Shown: piece after piece, positions 14,070 through 14,916 of the stretch
Layout: each line of letters opens with the position of its first letter
Position numbering within the stretch: the stretch's first letter is position 1
Source: Planctomycetaceae bacterium
GTDB lineage: Bacteria > Planctomycetota > Planctomycetia > Planctomycetales > Planctomycetaceae
Length of the DNA stretch: 14,916 nt
Direction of reading: 5' to 3'
Assembly: GCA_003503535.1 (NCBI GenBank)
Contig: DOCI01000316.1
Location: forward strand, 11,103 to 26,018
Program-made: the position numbers and the translations under genes
Notes under the pieces: model-generated
Told to the model about the DNA's origin: nothing
Database searches by the model: none
Seen by the model: only the letters and a program-made list of their open reading frames with translations

Positions 14070-14916
14070 CTACGCTAAGTCACGGTCTTCGAACAGAATA
14101 AAAGCCAGTAAAATCGCAGCGACGCAATAAGCCACGCCATATAAAGCCGCAAAGCCGAGGTAATCGGGAGGAACCATCGAACCCGTTGCAATCGATGCAG
14201 ACATGTTAAACGCATCCAACTGCGGCAGAACCGTCGCAAACAGGCGGGCCACGAAGGAGACGAATTCCAGTTCCTGACGACCTTCACTCGAAGCAACCAG
14301 CACGGGAGTGAGGTGACCGAAGACGAAAATAGAAAACATCACCGAGAAATTCACCACCATCGGCAGTCGAGTCGAAACAACGACACTGATCGCGGCCAGC
14401 ACGGCCACTTCCAGGAAGATCAGCAGAATCCCTGGCAAAACCTGCAGAACCGGTGCAATCCGATCCGCCTGGAACCAGAGATATTGCATTCCGTTTGAAG
14501 TATCAATCCAGTTGAAATACTCGACCGCCTGTTTTCCAGACTCCTTCATGTCGTAACCGACTTTGTAGTACGTCAAACAGACGAAGACGATGACGACGGG
14601 AATCAGGAAAATGACGACACCCTGTAACAGTCCCAGATATTTCCCGATGATGAACTGCCGACGATTGATCGGCTTGCTCAGCAACGTCATCGCAGTTTTT
14701 CCTTCGATTTCATCGGCGATACTCATACTGGAAGTCCAGATCGCCAGCAGCATGCTGCAGATCAGGATGGTAGCCAGTCCGCAATCGAGGAACATTTTGG
14801 TGTCGTCACCCAGCGAGAAAAATGGGATCCATGTGTTGAGCAGCATCACCAGGATCGCCACAGCCAGCAGCGAGAAGAACATCGGTTGTCGCACCGATTC
14901 CTTACTCGTCGCACGG
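14070..14916 (-). CDS. ABC-2 type transporter permease, N-terminus beyond right edge
   Basis: The frame is open to the window edge. A GTG at 14894 could act as a start, but the codons before it (R-A-T-S-K-E-S-V-R-Q-P) read as the usual N-terminal part of such permeases, so the true start is probably outside. About 282 residues are visible, with six membrane segments (for example FFSLLAVAILVMLLNTWIPF near the N-terminus and YGVAYCVAAILLAFILF at the end). The cytoplasmic loop after the second carries DEIEGKTAMTLLSKPINRRQ, a hallmark of ABC-2 permeases that includes the coupling-helix region. These proteins work with a separate ATP-binding subunit, which is not in the window and may be encoded upstream. 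A soluble loop of about 45 residues (SGKQAVEYFNWIDTSNGMQY..) lies between segments 3 and 4. The substrate is unknown. Confidence 0.9.
   Translation of the reverse strand, partial: RATSKESVRQPMFFSLLAVAILVMLLNTWIPFFSLGDDTKMFLDCGLATILICSMLLAIWTSSMSIADEIEGKTAMTLLSKPINRRQFIIGKYLGLLQGVVIFLIPVVIVFVCLTYYKVGYDMKESGKQAVEYFNWIDTSNGMQYLWFQADRIAPVLQVLPGILLIFLEVAVLAAISVVVSTRLPMVVNFSVMFSIFVFGHLTPVLVASSEGRQELEFVSFVARLFATVLPQLDAFNMSASIATGSMVPPDYLGFAALYGVAYCVAAILLAFILFEDRDLA

Overview
The window looks like a chromosomal segment of a planctomycete (Planctomycetota). This is an inference from gene content and protein style: a gspE/pilB-like ATPase and pseudopilin genes mixed with two-component and STAS genes, a GH57 glucanotransferase-type enzyme, and ABC-2 permeases with an EIEGKTA...LSKPI..RQF signature. 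No rRNA, tRNA or CRISPR was found, and base composition looks even throughout.

Region 1 (1-2884, minus strand). A tightly packed operon reads right to left: a GspG-type pseudopilin, a single-domain response regulator, a membrane PAS histidine kinase, a STAS-domain protein, and the start of a GspE/PilB-type ATPase that leaves the left edge. Kinase/STAS and STAS/ATPase overlap by 4 bases (ATGA). The ATPase N-terminus matches the MshEN cyclic-di-GMP-binding motif.

Region 2 (2885-7496, plus strand). A divergent intergenic region holds a perfect 12-bp palindrome. It is followed by an HD-GYP (c-di-GMP phosphodiesterase type) protein and four pilin-like genes: GspH/FimT-like, PilW/GspJ-like, PilV/GspI-like and PilX/GspK-like. 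The last carries a beta-rich C-terminal region. Regions 1 and 2 together look like a type IV pilus or type II secretion module with two-component, STAS and c-di-GMP control built in.

Region 3 (7497-9846). A 129-bp, four-hairpin REPIN/MITE-like element lies between the convergent pilX-like and GH57 genes. It is bordered by a 14-bp exact direct repeat, and the sequence shows that it entered the 3' end of the GH57 gene. The GH57 protein (minus strand) is a 4-alpha-glucanotransferase/alpha-amylase type enzyme.

Region 4 (9847-14916, minus strand). Three transport genes: a MacB/FtsX-type permease with no ATPase beside it, an ABC-exporter-shaped protein whose nucleotide-binding domain has lost nearly every catalytic motif, and an ABC-2 permease that runs off the right edge. 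The degenerate ABC protein and the c-di-GMP-linked pilus/secretion locus are the most interesting parts of the window.
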